Shown here piece by piece: positions 62,436 through 64,000 of a DNA stretch of 64,000 nt. Source of the DNA: Streptomyces diacarni (GTDB lineage: Bacteria; Actinomycetota; Actinomycetes; Streptomycetales; Streptomycetaceae); assembly GCF_003323715.1 (NCBI RefSeq), contig NZ_QOIN01000039.1, forward strand, positions 62,001 to 126,000. Reading direction: 5' to 3'. The position numbers and the translations under genes were made by a program. Each line of letters opens with the position of its first letter. Positions within the stretch are counted from its first letter, which is position 1. A model generated the notes under the pieces. The model saw nothing but the letters and a program-made list of their open reading frames with translations, was not told the DNA's origin and did not search any database.

Positions 62436-63956
62436 TCACGCCTGGTCCGTCGGCCGGTTCTGGAGCCGGTCGGCCAGCGAGCGGCGCCGAACCTTGAGGG
62501 TGCCGGTGCGCGGCAGTTCCGCCTCGGGGATCTGCACCGGGTCCGCCAGCTTGGGGAAGTCGGCGACGGCCGCGCGCCAGCGGTCCAGGTCGAGCGGCTG
62601 GTCATCGTGGGTGCACAGCACCGGGACGGCCTCGGAGTCCGAGCCGTGGACCACGACCAGCTCGCTCAGCTCCTTCAGCCTGTCGAGCATCACGTCCTCG
62701 ACCTCCAGGGAGCTGGCGACGCCGGGGACCATGTCGACCTCGCGGTCGAGCATGTGGAGGCAGCCGAACCTGGTGAAGTAGCCGACGTCGCCTGTGGCCC
62801 ACCAGTCGCCGTCCCGGTTGCTGTCGTAGCGCTCCTGCTCGCCGAAGTACGTCTTGGCCAGGGCGGGCCAGGAGACCTGGATGTGACCGGGGTTCTCCTT
62901 CGTGGGCCGCTGTCCCTGGCGGTTGACGACGCGGACCTTCGCGGATCCCACCGGCATCGGCCAGCCGACACAGCGGCCGTTGGCCTTGTGCGCGGAGTGG
63001 CGGAAGTAGGCGCGCCCCACGGCGGGACCGACCTCGCTCTGCCCGTAGATCTGGAAGAAGAGGGCGCCGCGCCGCTCGGACGAGGTGAGCAGCCGGCCCA
63101 TCGTTCTGGGGTGGATGGCGTCGAAGGTGCTGCTGAAGTACTTTACCGAGGCGAAGGGCTTGCGCGGGTCGTCGGTCAGGTCCTCCCAGGCCATCAGCGA
63201 ATTGGGCAGCGCCTCGACGAGCCCGGGGCGGTTCTCGATGAACAGCTGGGCGACGGTGCCGGGGTCCGACTCGTTCATGAGCAGCACCGGCATCTCCTTC
63301 AGAAGGGCCAGCGTCATCGCGGCGACGTTCCGGGAGTGCACGAAGGGGATGTGGATCGCGACGTTCTCCCGCTTCCGCATGAGGGAGAGCAGCCGCCACT
63401 GCGGCTTGAGCCGGAGGCCCTGGGTGCGGGGGGTGTGCACGACCAGCTTGGGCACTCCGGTGGTGCCGGAGGTGTGGGTGATCACCGCGGCCTCGTCGAG
63501 GGGCCGCACCACCGGCTTGACCCGCATGGACCCGGCGAACGTGGCCAGTGAGACGGTCTGCGGCCGCTCACCGGCCACGATGATCACCTGCCCGGCCAGT
63601 TCCGCCAGGGGCAGTTCCGCGAGCGCGTCCAGTTTGTGCTCGTCGGTGAGCAGGCGGGGCTTGTCGATTCTCTCGAGCAGCGCGCCCACGGTCTCCGCGT
63701 CCAGGTTGGGCGAGAGCAGCACGGGCACCGCGCCGACCCGGGAAGCGGCGCAGGCCAGCATCCACACGTCGGCGTTCGCCTTCTTGTGGAGCACGAGGTG
63801 CTCGTCGGGCCGCACACCCGCGGCCCACAGGCGGGCCGCCAACTCATCGACCAGCTCGGCGAGTCTGGAGACCGTCAGACGCCTGCCCACCTGGGGAAGA
63901 ACGTCCAGGTCGTGGTCGAGGGTGATCGGCGTCGTTCCGTTGACAGCCGCGGCCAT
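62436..63956 (-). CDS. Acyl-AMP ligase, cluster C
   Basis: A 506-residue ANL-superfamily enzyme. The phosphate loop is THTSGTTGVPKLVVHTP, followed by IYGQSEVGPAVGRAYF, WWATGDVGYFTRFGCL and MLDREVDMVPGVASSLEVED, and the C-terminal lysine in ELPRTGTLKVRRRSL. It activates a carboxylic acid as adenylate, for transfer to CoA or a carrier. Lying 84 bp upstream of the prenyltransferase on the same strand, it may activate the aromatic acceptor or an acyl side chain. The start at 63956 has only a weak ribosome site. Confidence 0.86.
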   Translation of the reverse strand: MAAAVNGTTPITLDHDLDVLPQVGRRLTVSRLAELVDELAARLWAAGVRPDEHLVLHKKANADVWMLACAASRVGAVPVLLSPNLDAETVGALLERIDKPRLLTDEHKLDALAELPLAELAGQVIIVAGERPQTVSLATFAGSMRVKPVVRPLDEAAVITHTSGTTGVPKLVVHTPRTQGLRLKPQWRLLSLMRKRENVAIHIPFVHSRNVAAMTLALLKEMPVLLMNESDPGTVAQLFIENRPGLVEALPNSLMAWEDLTDDPRKPFASVKYFSSTFDAIHPRTMGRLLTSSERRGALFFQIYGQSEVGPAVGRAYFRHSAHKANGRCVGWPMPVGSAKVRVVNRQGQRPTKENPGHIQVSWPALAKTYFGEQERYDSNRDGDWWATGDVGYFTRFGCLHMLDREVDMVPGVASSLEVEDVMLDRLKELSELVVVHGSDSEAVPVLCTHDDQPLDLDRWRAAVADFPKLADPVQIPEAELPRTGTLKVRRRSLADRLQNRPTDQA

Positions 63957-64000
63957 GGCTGGCAGCAGGCCGATGTGCAGACCTCGCTTCTGTATCGATT
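63957..64000. other. Right edge, no gene visible
   Basis: 44 bp upstream of the ligase start, too short to judge. Cluster C probably continues beyond the window, because no gene for the aromatic acceptor has been seen. Confidence 0.4.

Overview
The window has very high G+C, strong third-position GC bias, GTG starts, many 4-bp ATGA/GTGA start-stop overlaps and a handful of TTA codons confined to pathway genes. It encodes SARP regulators, an ECF41 sigma factor, an NsrR-type Rrf2 protein and a bacterial mevalonate operon. Together these point to a Streptomyces (or very close actinomycete) chromosome, in an accessory region dense in specialised metabolism. No rRNA, tRNA or CRISPR array was seen.

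Layout. (1) 0.15-14.4 kb holds ordinary accessory genes: a TetR regulator, a peroxiredoxin-like protein, a SpoIIE/PP2C phosphatase, a VOC protein, a P1 (DmpA-type) peptidase, an APH-like kinase, a NarL-type two-component system, a secreted protein, an ArsR-type regulator, an acyl-CoA synthetase and a hypothetical protein. (2) 15.3-27.6 kb is cluster A, one tightly coupled plus-strand run with no PKS or NRPS: P450, O-methyltransferase, flavin-dependent halogenase homologue, LuxE-like acyl-AMP enzyme, LuxC-like acyl reductase, an isopropylmalate/homocitrate synthase homologue, LeuC-like and LeuD-like dehydratase subunits, a solute-binding-protein-like protein without a signal peptide, and a second P450 with an abnormal I-helix. 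I do not recognise this combination from a characterised pathway; it is the best candidate for a new system. (3) 27.7-35.3 kb holds RNase HI, small membrane and secreted proteins, an IS5-like transposase remnant, a cupin, an NsrR-like regulator, a class A beta-lactamase, WrbA and an ECF41 sigma factor. (4) 35.3-46.5 kb is cluster B: a 1320-residue A-Ox-T-TE indigoidine (blue pigment) synthetase homologue, divergent from an operon of a cysteine-synthase-like PLP enzyme, two ATP-grasp ligases, an MFS exporter and a DNA-methylase-like protein, followed by a LuxR-type regulator. (5) 47.0-64.0 kb is cluster C, a meroterpenoid-type cluster that probably runs off the right edge: two SARPs, an O-methyltransferase, a polyprenyl diphosphate synthase, the operon mevalonate kinase - diphosphomevalonate decarboxylase - phosphomevalonate kinase - type II IPP isomerase - HMG-CoA reductase (no HMG-CoA synthase in view), a P450, an NphB/CloQ-like ABBA aromatic prenyltransferase and an acyl-AMP ligase.

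How they work together. In cluster A the synthase and LeuCD pair would build and isomerise an alkylmalate-type acid, LuxE/LuxC would activate and reduce a carboxylate, and the halogenase, methyltransferase and P450s would decorate. In cluster B the NRPS probably oxidises and releases a glutamine-derived unit, while the PLP enzyme and ATP-grasp ligases suggest a second, amino-acid-derived product or a modified pigment. In cluster C the mevalonate operon and prenyl synthase supply prenyl diphosphate for attachment to an aromatic acceptor. TTA codons occur in the large SARP (three), the cluster A halogenase (one) and the cluster C P450 (one), suggesting bldA dependence. All functional statements are read by eye from motifs and remembered families; no searches were run.
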